From NCBI GenBank assembly GCA_026002875.1, contig BPGE01000001.1:2294001-2358000 (forward strand): a DNA stretch of 64,000 bases. The letters are read 5' to 3'. The notes beneath the pieces were generated by a model. The model had not been told where the DNA came from. It made no database searches and was given only the letters and a program-made list of their open reading frames with translations. The DNA comes from Bryobacteraceae bacterium (GTDB taxonomy: Bacteria > Acidobacteriota > Terriglobia > Bryobacterales > Bryobacteraceae). The translations under genes and the position numbers were made by a program. Positions 42,884-51,560 of this stretch are shown piece by piece (positions within the stretch are counted from its first letter, which is position 1; every line of letters begins with the position of its first letter).

Positions 42884-44740
42884 TCAGGCAGCCAACCCGA
42901 TCCGGGCGAGCAGTTCCCTGCCCCGGGCGGTGGCCCGCTGCTCGGCGAAGCGGGGATCGACGCGGAACCAGGCGAGGGCGATTTCGCGCTTTGCGAGAGA
43001 TTCTTCCAGCAAAGACAGCGCCGCGGGCGTGTCGCCGCGGCCTGCGGCCATGAGGGCGCGCAGGTAGGCCATGCGGTCCAGGCGGCAGCGGGCCGCCACC
43101 TCGCGAGCGCGGGACGACTCGCCCGCCCGGAACAGGGCGTGAGCCAGGGCGGCCGCGGCGCGATGGTCGTCCGGCTCGGCCGCCACGAGGGGCTCGAGCC
43201 GGCGGAGCGCTTCCCGCGGACCGGCGGTCTGTTCCAGAGCCAGAGCTTCGATCCAGGCGCCGGTGCGGTCTTCGGGTGATTTTTCCAGAATTCTCCGGGA
43301 ATGCCGGAGCATTTCCGGATAATTGCCGCGGTGATATTGAAGCATTGCGGCCGCGTAGGCTGCGAGCCTGTGTCCGGGCAGCACGGCCGTGAGGACGCCG
43401 AAAAAGGCCGCGGCTTCATCCGCGCGGCCGGCGATGGCCTGGCTGTCGGAGAAGTAGCGGACCTGCTCGAGCCGGAGCGGCGCGGCCTGCATCGCGGCGC
43501 GGAAGGACTCCGCCGCCCGGGTGAACTGCCAGTCGCGGAAGAAGCGGACGTAGCCCAGGTTGAAGTGGGCCTTCCAGATGCGCGTGTCCAGCGCCACGGC
43601 TCTCTCGGCCGACTCCCGGGCGCGGGCAAACAGCCGGGGATCGTAGGCGGCGCCCAGAACATTCAGCCAGGCCAGCTGGGCGTGGGCGGCGGCGAACGAA
43701 GGCGCCATGGCGGCCACGCGTTCCATGCGGGCGACGCCGGAGAGCAGATCTGCCAGAGGCCAGCCCTGCTCGATCTCCCGGGCGGTGAGCAGCAGAGAAT
43801 CCTGACCCTTGCGGAATTCCGCCAGAACCTCGGCATACAGACTGCGGGCCGCTTCAGGGATGCGCCGCGACTCGTCGCGCGACTTCTGCAACGCCTCAGC
43901 AAGACGGCGGGCGAAAGCGGCGGCGCCGCCGGGTCCTGTCACCGATTCCAGACCGCCCCACACGGCCAGGGTGGTGATTTCCGTGGCGGTGGCGCCCGCT
44001 TCGGCCACGAGCACTGCCTTCTCCTCCGGGCCGTGCTGCATGCCTGACAGCACCATGCCGTAGCGGCCGGCGGGTGTCTGCCCGCCGCCAGGGTGAAGCT
44101 CCTGCAGAGAGCCTGTCAGACTGATGGAGAAACGTTCGCGGCGGCGGCCCAGTTCGTGCGCCAAAGCCAGCCGGAAACGGTCGGCCGCATCGCCCGACTG
44201 CGACTGTCCCGTGCCGAGGTGGAGAAGCGCCAACTCTTCCTCGGCGGAATTCCGCCACACACGCCATCCAGCCCAGAGTGCGGCCGCGCTGCCAGCGGCT
44301 GCGCCCGCCAGCCAGATGCGGCGGGCCACCCGCGGCTGGCTCTGCGATGGCGGCTGGACGGCGGCGGGCGGTTCTTCCGCGGCTGTCTCTTCCTCCCGGA
44401 ACCGGAAGAGAGGGACGTAGGCGCCCTTTGGCAATTCGATGCGAACCTCGGGCGGGGAGGCCAGGTCCTGATAATACTCATCGAGCCGGGCACGCAGCCG
44501 GGTGGCTTCTACGCGCACGATCGAATCGAGTTTGGGGTCGAAATCGACGCCCCGCTGATAGACCTCGGTGGCGATGACATATTCCTTGATTTCGCCGGCA
44601 CGGCCTTCCAGGGCCATTTCGACGGCCAGGCGGAGGAACGCGGACACGCGGGGCGTCTGCTGGAACTGAGGGCTGGACAGCAGGCGAGCCAGTTCTTCGC
44701 GCACCGCCCGGATTTTTTCTTCCGGCTGCATCGGGTCCAA
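42884..44740 (-). CDS. Winged-helix-like/TPR membrane regulator
   Basis: The 618-residue protein begins with a segment typical of large acidobacterial regulators (QQTPRVSAFLRLAVEMALEGRAGEIKEYVIATEVYQRGVDFDPKLDSIVRVEATRLRARLDEYYQD ... IELPKGAYVPLF, residues 25-112). This probably forms a DNA-binding winged helix. A proline-rich linker and one membrane helix follow (IWLAGAAAGSAAALWAGWRVW, about 142-162). The rest is a long TPR-like helical region with an FAAAHAQLAWLNVLGAAYDPRLF start and repeated A-L-F-R-A-G units. It may sense something across the membrane. It is divergent from the PEP-CTERM gene. Confidence 0.75.
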   Translation of the reverse strand: MDPMQPEEKIRAVREELARLLSSPQFQQTPRVSAFLRLAVEMALEGRAGEIKEYVIATEVYQRGVDFDPKLDSIVRVEATRLRARLDEYYQDLASPPEVRIELPKGAYVPLFRFREEETAAEEPPAAVQPPSQSQPRVARRIWLAGAAAGSAAALWAGWRVWRNSAEEELALLHLGTGQSQSGDAADRFRLALAHELGRRRERFSISLTGSLQELHPGGGQTPAGRYGMVLSGMQHGPEEKAVLVAEAGATATEITTLAVWGGLESVTGPGGAAAFARRLAEALQKSRDESRRIPEAARSLYAEVLAEFRKGQDSLLLTAREIEQGWPLADLLSGVARMERVAAMAPSFAAAHAQLAWLNVLGAAYDPRLFARARESAERAVALDTRIWKAHFNLGYVRFFRDWQFTRAAESFRAAMQAAPLRLEQVRYFSDSQAIAGRADEAAAFFGVLTAVLPGHRLAAYAAAMLQYHRGNYPEMLRHSRRILEKSPEDRTGAWIEALALEQTAGPREALRRLEPLVAAEPDDHRAAAALAHALFRAGESSRAREVAARCRLDRMAYLRALMAAGRGDTPAALSLLEESLAKREIALAWFRVDPRFAEQRATARGRELLARIGLAA

Positions 44741-44870
44741 GACGATGATTCTTCAATGTTACCTGCTGTTACGTAGCCCCGCTTGAGCCAGCCCTAACTT
44801 GGATTGCGGACCTCCACCGGCGCAGACTGGATGGGACTGGCGCTGATTCAAACCCGAGGGGGAGACGACG

Positions 44871-46067
44871 ATGGCAATGCGTGCGAGCTTGACGATTCGA
44901 TGGCAGCGCTGCTGGCTGCTGGGAGCGTGGATGATGCTGGCTGCCGTCCCGGCGGTCCGGGCTGATGTGCTGCGCGGCTTCGAGATCACGGTGGAAGCGG
45001 CGAGCGACCGCTACGGAATCTTTCATTCGCTGACGACCCAGGTGAATGCACTGGCGTCGCCATACACCCATTTTTTTGCCAAAGCCGACGCGGCCGAGGG
45101 GACGAGTTCAGGACCGGCCTTCCCGCCTGGTTTTGGCGACTCTTTCCTGAATATTCCCGGCGAGAGCACGAGAGCAGGCGCCCTGGTTTCGCCGGATCCG
45201 TTTTACGTGCGGGCAGGAGCGTATGTCAGAACGCCGAATGAAAACCCATCGCTGGGAGGCAGGGCCGCAACGAGCGTCTATTTCGGCGATGTGATCCGCG
45301 TCAACGGGCCGGCCCAGGCGGCCGTGCCTGTGCAGTTCAAGGCAGAGTGGACGCTCACGCGCACGGCGGCGTTTCCGCAGTCTTTCGCCGCTTCCGCGCT
45401 CGGCATTTACGATCCATTGGGCGAAGACCCGCAAATCGACGTGGGACTGCTTCGGTATTTCTTCCTGCTGGCGCTGGAGGACGGCATTCCTCTCCCGGGC
45501 GGCGGGTGCGATCCCGGAGAGGAGGGCCCCTGTCTCGGCGGTCCGGAGGGTCCGGCGTCGATCTTTCTGGCTTCGTACCAAAAGGACTTCCGATTCGATG
45601 GCAATATCGTGGAGCATCCATTCCAGGGGCTGATCTGGCAATACAGCGGCGTGACGGAAGAAACTCAACTCTACGGCGATGGAGCATACCAGTTCCAGCC
45701 GATTCCGCCGATCATCATGGGCGGACCACCCGTGTCGGGTAGCACCCGGATCACCTGGACCCATACAGCGCTGCTGCCCGTGGGCCAGGATCTGTATCTG
45801 AGCGGCGGTTGGGGGGCCACGGCCGATTGCAGCGCGCCTGATTGCTACACCAACTATTTCTCGTTCAATAGCGCGGCTCTTTCCATCGTGTTGCCGGAAG
45901 GATATTCGATGTGGAGCGAACAGGGTTACCGCTATCTCGGGCTGCAGGGCGAACCGGAAGACCCTGTCGATGGCGAAGTACCAGAACCCGGAACCGCACT
46001 CCTGGTCATTTCAGGGCTCCTGGCTGCAGCGGTCTCCCGCCGCCGCAGCCTGACGCCGAGGGCGTAA
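44871..46067 (+). CDS. PEP-CTERM sorting domain exported protein
   Basis: The 398-residue protein has a signal peptide (RCWLLGAWMMLAAVPAVRA). A large beta-rich domain without a known family follows, ending in a PEP-CTERM tail (VPEPGTALLVISGLLAAAVSRRR). That tail directs sorting by an exosortase, usually in organisms with extracellular polysaccharide. A cysteine-rich loop (GGGCDPGEEGPCLGG) and a second Cys pair (DCSAPDCYTNY) are notable. The ribosome site GGGGGAG is strong. No exosortase or polysaccharide cluster is visible in the window. Confidence 0.85.
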   Translation: MAMRASLTIRWQRCWLLGAWMMLAAVPAVRADVLRGFEITVEAASDRYGIFHSLTTQVNALASPYTHFFAKADAAEGTSSGPAFPPGFGDSFLNIPGESTRAGALVSPDPFYVRAGAYVRTPNENPSLGGRAATSVYFGDVIRVNGPAQAAVPVQFKAEWTLTRTAAFPQSFAASALGIYDPLGEDPQIDVGLLRYFFLLALEDGIPLPGGGCDPGEEGPCLGGPEGPASIFLASYQKDFRFDGNIVEHPFQGLIWQYSGVTEETQLYGDGAYQFQPIPPIIMGGPPVSGSTRITWTHTALLPVGQDLYLSGGWGATADCSAPDCYTNYFSFNSAALSIVLPEGYSMWSEQGYRYLGLQGEPEDPVDGEVPEPGTALLVISGLLAAAVSRRRSLTPRA

Positions 46068-46194
46068 CAAGCCCCGCGAGTCCTGAAGAACCGCGAACCT
46101 GCCCGGGGCGTATTCGGAGGAGACGCACCGGGCAGCCGCGGGTGCTGAGCCGCGAGATCCGCCGCAAACCGGCGCCGCTTCATACAATGAACAC

Positions 46195-47469
46195 ATGGAG
46201 TTGCCCCGTTGCGCGCTGATCCGGCAGAATTTTCCGCGGCGCGGGCTGGGAGATGTGCGCGCGGCAGTGCGGGAGGCCATTCAGTCTGCGCGCCAACTCG
46301 ACCGGCTCCCGCATGGCGCAAGCGTGGCCGTGGGCGCGGGCAGCCGGGGCATCGCGCGGATCGATGACATCGTCAGCGAGCTGGTGGCGTGCCTCAGAGA
46401 GCGGGGCTTGCGGCCATTTCTGTTTCCCGCCATGGGCAGCCACGGCGCGGCGACGGCGCGCGGGCAGGCGGCGGTGCTCGAAAAGCTCGGCCTCCCGGAA
46501 GAACGCACAGGCGCGCCGATCCGGAGTTCCCTCGACGTCGTCGGACTGGGAAAAACCCCGGAAGGGATCGATGTCGTCTGCGACCGGCTGGCGTTCAGCG
46601 CGGATGCCATCGTGCTGGTGGCGCGCGTCAAGTGGCATACGGACTTCGCCGGAAGGCTCGAAAGCGGCCTGTTCAAGATGATGGCCATCGGGCTGGGCAA
46701 GTATGCCGGCGCGCAGGTGTATCACGCGTTCGGGCACAGGCTGGGGCTGGAGGCGGTGATCCGCTCGGTGGGAAGGCAGGTGCTGTCGACAGGCAAGATT
46801 GCCGGCGGGCTGGCGATTCTGGAAGACGCCTGGCACGAGGTGGCGCACGTCGAGTTCGTCCCGGCTGAGGCGATGGAAGCGCGCGAAGAGGAACTGCTCG
46901 AGCAGGTCAAAAGCTGGATGCCGCGGCTGCCGGTGGATCAGATCGATCTGCTGCTGGTGGATGAGATCGGCAAGAACTGGTCGGGTTCGGGCATGGATCC
47001 GAAGATCATCAACCGCGACATCCATGGCAACGTCAATCCATGGCCGTTTGCGCCGAAGGTGGGGCGCGTGATCGCGCGCGGCCTGCACCCGCTGAGCTAT
47101 GGCAACGCGATTGGCATCGGGATGGCGGATGCGGTGCACCAGCGGCTGGTCAAGGCGATGAAGCGTCGGCCCACCTACGTCAACGGCCTGACGTCGGGCG
47201 CCCTGGCGTGCCTGAAAATTCCCGCCACGTTCCGGTCAGACCGGGAATGCCTGAAGGCCCTGGCGCGCAGCACCGGCTGTTTGCGCGCGGAAGACCTGCG
47301 TCTTGCCTGGATCCGCAACACGCAGGACCTGACCGTCGTGGCGCTGTCGGAAAACCTGCTCGAGGAGGCGCTGGCGCGGCCTCACGTGGAGCTTGTGCAG
47401 CCGCCGAAGCCACTGGAATTCAGTGAACAGGGGGATTTGCGGGAGTGGCTGCAGAACAGGGATCTCTGA
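46195..47469 (+). CDS. LarA-like (DUF2088) protein
   Basis: The 424-residue protein matches the DUF2088/nickel-dependent lactate racemase (LarA) fold. The N-terminal half has GASVAVGAGSRGIARIDDIVSELVACLRERGLRPFLFPAMGSHGAATARGQ and FSADAIVLVARVKWHTDFAGRLESGLFKMMAIGLGKYAG. The C-terminal half continues with VDQIDLLLVDEIGKNWSGSGMDPKIINRD. LarA uses a nickel-pincer nucleotide; homologues act on other 2-hydroxy acids. I do not see larB, larC or larE in the window. It is not coupled to a neighbour on the same strand. Confidence 0.75.
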   Translation: MELPRCALIRQNFPRRGLGDVRAAVREAIQSARQLDRLPHGASVAVGAGSRGIARIDDIVSELVACLRERGLRPFLFPAMGSHGAATARGQAAVLEKLGLPEERTGAPIRSSLDVVGLGKTPEGIDVVCDRLAFSADAIVLVARVKWHTDFAGRLESGLFKMMAIGLGKYAGAQVYHAFGHRLGLEAVIRSVGRQVLSTGKIAGGLAILEDAWHEVAHVEFVPAEAMEAREEELLEQVKSWMPRLPVDQIDLLLVDEIGKNWSGSGMDPKIINRDIHGNVNPWPFAPKVGRVIARGLHPLSYGNAIGIGMADAVHQRLVKAMKRRPTYVNGLTSGALACLKIPATFRSDRECLKALARSTGCLRAEDLRLAWIRNTQDLTVVALSENLLEEALARPHVELVQPPKPLEFSEQGDLREWLQNRDL

Positions 47470-47470
47470 A

Positions 47471-47516
47471 AACGGCGAGGGCCGGCGCCCCGCACCGCGG
47501 GGTGAAGCCGGCCCTC
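47471..47516 (-). terminator. Nested GC hairpin, probable terminator for the Flp pilin gene
   Basis: A 10-bp perfect stem (GAGGGCCGGC with GCCGGCCCTC) encloses a second stem (CCCCGC with GCGGGG). On the minus strand it is followed by CGCCGTTTTC. It lies 22 bases after the stop of the pilin gene and just after the stop of the convergent LarA-like gene, so it may serve both directions. Confidence 0.75.
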
Positions 47517-47537
47517 CGCCTTCGGTCTGAGATGAGT

Positions 47538-47735
47538 TTACTGCTGGCTGGCGCTGTTCGAGAGCACGCCCGAGATGTTCTGGAAGATGCTCCGGATGCT
47601 GGTGACCACGCCGGGGATGACGGCGCCGGCCGCCACCGCGATGAAGCCGACCATCAGGGCATACTCGATCAGGTCCTGGCCGCGGGTGTCCTTGAAGATC
47701 CGCAGCTTCCAAATCAGGGTGTTGAGTTTCTTCAT
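47538..47735 (-). CDS. Flp/Fap-type IVb pilin
   Basis: The 65-residue protein has the Flp prepilin pattern: short basic leader, then RGQDLIEYALMVGFIAVAAGAVIPGVVTSI. The conserved Glu-Tyr of mature Flp pilins is the EY in LIEYAL, and TadV-type cleavage would occur before it. It would assemble into a Tad pilus for adherence. No tad or cpa secretion genes are in the window, so the secretion machinery must lie elsewhere. The ATG follows GGAGAAAGAGACAGA, an acceptable ribosome site. The gene ends at a strong hairpin and looks monocistronic, fitting an abundantly expressed structural subunit. Confidence 0.93.
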   Translation of the reverse strand: MKKLNTLIWKLRIFKDTRGQDLIEYALMVGFIAVAAGAVIPGVVTSIRSIFQNISGVLSNSASQQ

Positions 47736-48060
47736 TCTGTCTCTTTCTCCTCTCCCGAATTCGCAACTCTTGTCCGTTGCTAGATCAAGCGTAACGGTAC
47801 TCCGGTTCTACTCAAATCCGAGGGAAACCTTAGTTCGCACGGCGGAAATGTCTCACTCTGGTTCTTTTCCGCCCGCAGAATACGGCCTGTGCGGGAGGAA
47901 CCGGCCCTTGCGGGCGGGCGCGGGGCGGATCCGGGCCTCTGTCAGCTAGACTGTGACAGTGTCGGCGGCCGTGAGCGGCCGGCGCCCGGCGGTTGACGGC
48001 GCCGGAAGCCTGCCGCGACGCCCCGCAGGAACGCATCAGACAACGAGGAGCGAAACAGGC
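47736..48060. other. Divergent intergenic region upstream of the pilin gene
   Basis: There is no gene. The 100 bases next to the pilin gene are more AT-rich than elsewhere and presumably hold its promoter, but I see no consensus hexamer pair or sigma-54 motif. A GAGGAG ribosome site for the next plus-strand gene lies at about 48045. Confidence 0.4.
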
Positions 48061-48342
48061 GTGGATACGCGATACATTCTGCTCTGGCTGATCCGGAAAG
48101 CCGTGCCCTGGGCTGCCCTGCTGCTGGCGCTTTCCTGGATCGCCGGAACGGCGTCGGCGCTGATGGGCAAGGACTCATGGATCGAAGTCTGGATCGCGTG
48201 GATGGGCAACGCCCGGGTGACGCGCCTGTCGGCCATCATTTTCGGGCTGGCCGGAATCGCCTACGGGCTGCAGCAGCGGGCTCTGCGGCGCGGGCTGGAA
48301 AGAACGCTGGCCGAGTATCTGGCCGAGAGGCGGCAGGGATGA
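48061..48342 (+). CDS. Small membrane protein, hypothetical
   Basis: From the GTG at 48061 the product has 93 residues with two hydrophobic segments (AVPWAALLLALSWIAGTASALMG and LSAIIFGLAGIAYGLQQRAL) and a basic, amphipathic C-terminus (RRGLERTLAEYLAERRQG). GAGGAG lies about ten bases upstream of the GTG. The longer frame starting at 47953 lacks a site. No family is recognised. The stop overlaps the next ATG as ATGA, so the two small membrane genes form a coupled pair. Confidence 0.6.
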   Translation: MDTRYILLWLIRKAVPWAALLLALSWIAGTASALMGKDSWIEVWIAWMGNARVTRLSAIIFGLAGIAYGLQQRALRRGLERTLAEYLAERRQG

Positions 48343-48761
48343 GCGCGTGGTCCGCAACAGGGGTTTCTTTCACTCTGCTGTCGTGGGTTCTCACCTGGTG
48401 GCTGCTGTTCGAGCTCTGGCCGGAGCTGCACGCCGCCAGACTGAGGCTGCGGCTGCGGCGGATGCAGCTAGAACAAAAAGACCGGGACCTCGTTCCTGCG
48501 CTCGATTCGGCCGTGCGGCATGCCGAAGAGTTCCGGTGGCTGCCGCTGCTGCTGGCGGCGGAACGCGCGCCCGCGCGTCCTGCAGAAGAGCAGGTTGCCT
48601 GGGAGATCGTCCGGCATGCGGCCTGGGGCGCGCCGTGGCTCTGGCTCGGACTGGGAGGCCAGGCGGGGCGGGGCCGCTGGATGCGCCGCGCATGGGGGAT
48701 GCTGGCGGCGCTGGAAGCGGATCCTCCTGACAGCGGAACCGCCAGCGGTTCCCGGGCTTGA
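48339..48761 (+). CDS. Small membrane-anchored protein, hypothetical
   Basis: The 140-residue product has one strong membrane helix near its start (FTLLSWVLTWWLLFELW), then a basic stretch (ARLRLRLRRMQLEQKDRDLV) and a helical remainder. ATG 48339 overlaps the preceding stop by four bases. I do not recognise the family. The pair with the gene at 48061 suggests a small membrane complex; the neighbours give no clue about its role. Confidence 0.6.
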   Translation: MSAWSATGVSFTLLSWVLTWWLLFELWPELHAARLRLRLRRMQLEQKDRDLVPALDSAVRHAEEFRWLPLLLAAERAPARPAEEQVAWEIVRHAAWGAPWLWLGLGGQAGRGRWMRRAWGMLAALEADPPDSGTASGSRA

Positions 48762-48783
48762 GATCAGCGCGCCGATCCCCCTC

Positions 48784-49407
48784 TTACGTCAACCAGGAAA
48801 CCAGCAGCCAGGTCACTGTCCCGAAAGTGAAAAAGCCGGCGCCGGCGATGAATGGAATCCTGTATCTGCTTTCGAATCCCGCGAGGCCGGGCTCAAGAAC
48901 AGACAGTTGCGGCTTTTCCGGATGCCGGCGCGCCGTCACCACAGCGCCAGCCGGGTATTTCGCAACCCAGGCTTGCGCGTCAGCGCTGGAAAAATTCACG
49001 TGGACGGCAATCAGATTGTTCGAGTGGCAGGTGCGTCCCCCGACTTCATACTCGTACTCGATTTCCGGATGGTAGAACAGCATATGCTGGGGGCCCATGG
49101 AAAAGCTGCTGCCCGGAGACCGCGACACTTCTTCCGTCACTTCCGAACGGACGATTCTGGCGCGGACGGGCAGCCAGTGGAGGCTTTCCTCCGCCATTCT
49201 TCTCCGGCGCACCGCGTAGACCAGGATTCCCACGCCAAGCACGGTGAACACGGCCGCGTAGAACCGGACGAGATTCCATTCACCGAAACGGCTCCAGATC
49301 CAGAAAGTCAGACCGAGAAATAGGGGGCCGAAAATCCAGCAGGGTTTCTCCCAAATCCGCCCAGGCAGCGACACACTGCGGGCGGGGGCCTTACTCGGGC
49401 GGGCCAT
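48784..49407 (-). CDS. DUF3592-type membrane protein
   Basis: From ATG 49407, preceded by GGAGGAGATC, the product has 207 residues. It has two N-terminal helices (PCWIFGPLFLGLTFWIWSRF and AAVFTVLGVGILVYAV) and one C-terminal helix (GFFTFGTVTWLLVSWL). The middle domain has the DUF3592 pattern (WLPVRARIVRSEVTEEV ... YHPEIEYEYEVGGRTCHSNNL ... AQAWVAKYPAGAVVTARRHPEKPQLSVLEPG). Function is unknown. It lies downstream of the TonB-type gene on the same strand. Confidence 0.8.
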   Translation of the reverse strand: MARPSKAPARSVSLPGRIWEKPCWIFGPLFLGLTFWIWSRFGEWNLVRFYAAVFTVLGVGILVYAVRRRRMAEESLHWLPVRARIVRSEVTEEVSRSPGSSFSMGPQHMLFYHPEIEYEYEVGGRTCHSNNLIAVHVNFSSADAQAWVAKYPAGAVVTARRHPEKPQLSVLEPGLAGFESRYRIPFIAGAGFFTFGTVTWLLVSWLT

Positions 49408-49470
49408 GATCTCCTCCGCGCCAACTTTACAGGGGATGCCGGAATCCGTCAAGAGGCAGGGCGGGACGGC

Positions 49471-50838
49471 TCACCGGGAGGCAGCCGCGCCGCCGGCGGA
49501 GGCGTCCGGGGCGGCCGCAATGGAGACTGGAATTTCGAACAGCGCATCCACGGCAATCCGGGCCGGACCGCGCAACGCCGGCAGGAAGGTCCACTTCGCC
49601 GCAGCCTCGAGCAACGGCGGTTCCAGCGCATCGTCGGGGCTCTCGAGAATCCTCAATTCCGTCAGGAATCCGTCCGCGCTGATAACGGCTGCCAGGCGGA
49701 TGGTTCCGCGGATGGCGCGGGGGGACCGCGAGCCCGGACCGAACGGATCGGTGTGGCGGAACGGCACAGGAGCATGCATCGACTGCCCGCCGGCGGCGGT
49801 CTGCCCGCGTTCGGCGAACCAGAGAAGGATGTCGCCCGTGTAGTGGCGCGGATTGGGCTTTTCGAGAAACGTCAGGTAAACTGTCCGGTTGCCGAACAAC
49901 TGCTGAGCCGTTTCCGGCACCATGGCCAGACGGACAGGCACGGAGACCGTGCTGCGCCGCTGTTCGATCTCGGCGCGCGTGAACATGACCGTCTGTGGAA
50001 CGAACACGGGCTTTCCCGCCAGACCGGCCGCGGAGCCGCCTCCGCTCGAGATCAGCTCGATCCCAGAAGCGGGCGAAGGGTTGAGCGCGCCTCCTTTTTC
50101 GCTGCCCCCCGCCGGACCGGCGGACACGCTCGCCGGGCGGTTGCCTTCCGGCAGAACGGGCGGCGCGCCCGGCATAGGTTTGACTCCCGTCACCACGGCC
50201 GTGAGCTGGCCCAGAGCAGCCAGGTTCGGCAGGGCGTCGATCGGAGCTTCACTCAGTTCGACCGGTCTGGGTTTGCGCGGCGCAGACGGCGGGGGCGGGG
50301 TGAAAGCCCGGAGAACCCGTTTCGGCGCGGGCGGAGGATCCGGCGGCGGCGACTCGGTTTTCGGCTCGATCTTCGGCGGTGGCGGCGGCTCGGTCGGAGG
50401 CGCTGGCTGAAAAGCAGCCATGTTCGGCAGCGGGACGCTTTTGGGAAGCTCGGCGGGCGCGGAGGGCTGGAAGATCAGCTGGTCGCGGGCCGGAGCATCC
50501 GGCACGGAAGCCTGAATGGCGACCTCTTTCGAGCGGAAGCGCGCCCGCGGGGGGCGCTGGTCGTACCGCCGTCCAATGGAGACGTCCGGCATTCTGGTGT
50601 CGAGCCTGTACCAGACCAGCTTCCGGTCCGATGGCGGAAGGGGAAGAGGCCGGTGATCCTCGAGCCGGAACGGCCGGGGATTGGCCGCCGGGAGGTGGAA
50701 AAGGATCGCCAGAACGGCTGTGTGGAGTGCGGCCGAGCCCAGCAGCGAGACAGGCCGAGGCCGCACGGCAGGCTCCAGCAGCGCCTGCGCCAGAGGGGCT
50801 CGAGATTCCGGAGAGTTCCCAGCCGATGCGGGTATCAA
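49471..50838 (-). CDS. TonB-like protein with proline-rich spacer
   Basis: The 455-residue protein has a cytoplasmic start and one membrane helix (SLLGSAALHTAVLAILFHLP, residues 31-50). A long proline-rich periplasmic spacer follows (EPPPPPKIEPKTESPPPDPPPAPKRVL). The C-terminal domain resembles TonB_C (PRAIRGTIRLAAVISADGFLTELRILESPDDALEPPLLEAAAKWTFLPAL). TonB transmits proton-motive energy to outer-membrane receptors. No ExbB or ExbD is adjacent. The nearest receptor gene, upstream on the same strand, is the one disrupted by the IS, separated by a terminator and one hypothetical gene. Confidence 0.82.
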   Translation of the reverse strand: MIPASAGNSPESRAPLAQALLEPAVRPRPVSLLGSAALHTAVLAILFHLPAANPRPFRLEDHRPLPLPPSDRKLVWYRLDTRMPDVSIGRRYDQRPPRARFRSKEVAIQASVPDAPARDQLIFQPSAPAELPKSVPLPNMAAFQPAPPTEPPPPPKIEPKTESPPPDPPPAPKRVLRAFTPPPPSAPRKPRPVELSEAPIDALPNLAALGQLTAVVTGVKPMPGAPPVLPEGNRPASVSAGPAGGSEKGGALNPSPASGIELISSGGGSAAGLAGKPVFVPQTVMFTRAEIEQRRSTVSVPVRLAMVPETAQQLFGNRTVYLTFLEKPNPRHYTGDILLWFAERGQTAAGGQSMHAPVPFRHTDPFGPGSRSPRAIRGTIRLAAVISADGFLTELRILESPDDALEPPLLEAAAKWTFLPALRGPARIAVDALFEIPVSIAAAPDASAGGAAASR

Positions 50839-50935
50839 GAAGGAATTATAGCGGCCGTGGTTGGAGCATGACAGGTTAGGGCGGGCGCGGGGCGCGGCCC
50901 GCAGCGGGGGCGCGGATCCAGACGCGGTCTTTCAG

Positions 50936-51376
50936 CTACGACGCGGCTTCCTGAGGGCTGGCAGGGGAGTTCTGGAGAGGCTGGACCTGCCCGGGCGCCT
51001 GCGGAACGCTGCTGCCCGCGCTCGTGTGTTCGACGAGGCTTGCCAGACTGTCCGTGATCCCCGGTGAAGCGCAGATCAGGAAGCTGCCGGCGCGGCAGAA
51101 CTCGGCCAGAAGATGCAGCTCGTGGCCAAGGTGGCGGTCGGAAGCCAGCGCCCGCCACAGGGCGGAAGCCAGCGCCAGAGCGTCGGATTTCGACACCTGC
51201 TGGCCCGCCGCGGGGTCGTAGGCGCCGTGCCACAGCACGGGCGCGCGATCGAGATCGACCGGAGGCGGCAGGGTGCCCCTCGGCTGCCAGCCCGCAGACC
51301 GGGCCAGTTCGAGCGCGGAACGCCAGAGACCGGGGCTGAGAACGAATGCTTCGCCGTTTGCGTGGTACAGGATCAC
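50936..51376 (-). CDS. Hypothetical protein between TonB-like and receptor genes
   Basis: The 146-residue product starts at a GTG with GGAGG six bases upstream (51383-51387), which strongly supports the start. It has no signal peptide or membrane helix. Visible segments are WRSALELARSAGWQPRGTLPPP, SKSDALALASALWRALASD and HELHLLAEFCRAGSFLICASPG. The last 40 residues are low-complexity. I do not recognise a family. Confidence 0.65.
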   Translation of the reverse strand: MILYHANGEAFVLSPGLWRSALELARSAGWQPRGTLPPPVDLDRAPVLWHGAYDPAAGQQVSKSDALALASALWRALASDRHLGHELHLLAEFCRAGSFLICASPGITDSLASLVEHTSAGSSVPQAPGQVQPLQNSPASPQEAAS

Positions 51377-51494
51377 ATCCGGCCTCCAGAGAATAGTGGC
51401 TTTCCGGAAGCATTCGTATCGACAGGAATGGATGGTCCTGAGAGGAAATTTTTGTCCGCGAATCCGTTTCAGGCCAGGCGGCGGTCAGAAACGG

Positions 51495-51529
51495 AAAACC
51501 CCCCGGGGACCGCGCGGGTCCCCGGGGGA
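51495..51529 (-). terminator. Rho-independent terminator after the TonB receptor gene
   Basis: On the minus strand a very GC-rich stem (CCCCCGGGGACC pairing with GGTCCCCGGGGG around a short loop) is followed by TTTTCC. It lies about 32 bases after the receptor stop at 51561, separating it from the downstream hypothetical and TonB-like genes. Confidence 0.8.
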
Positions 51530-51560
51530 TGGTTGTGCGCCGGGGCGCCTTGGGAGCCGG

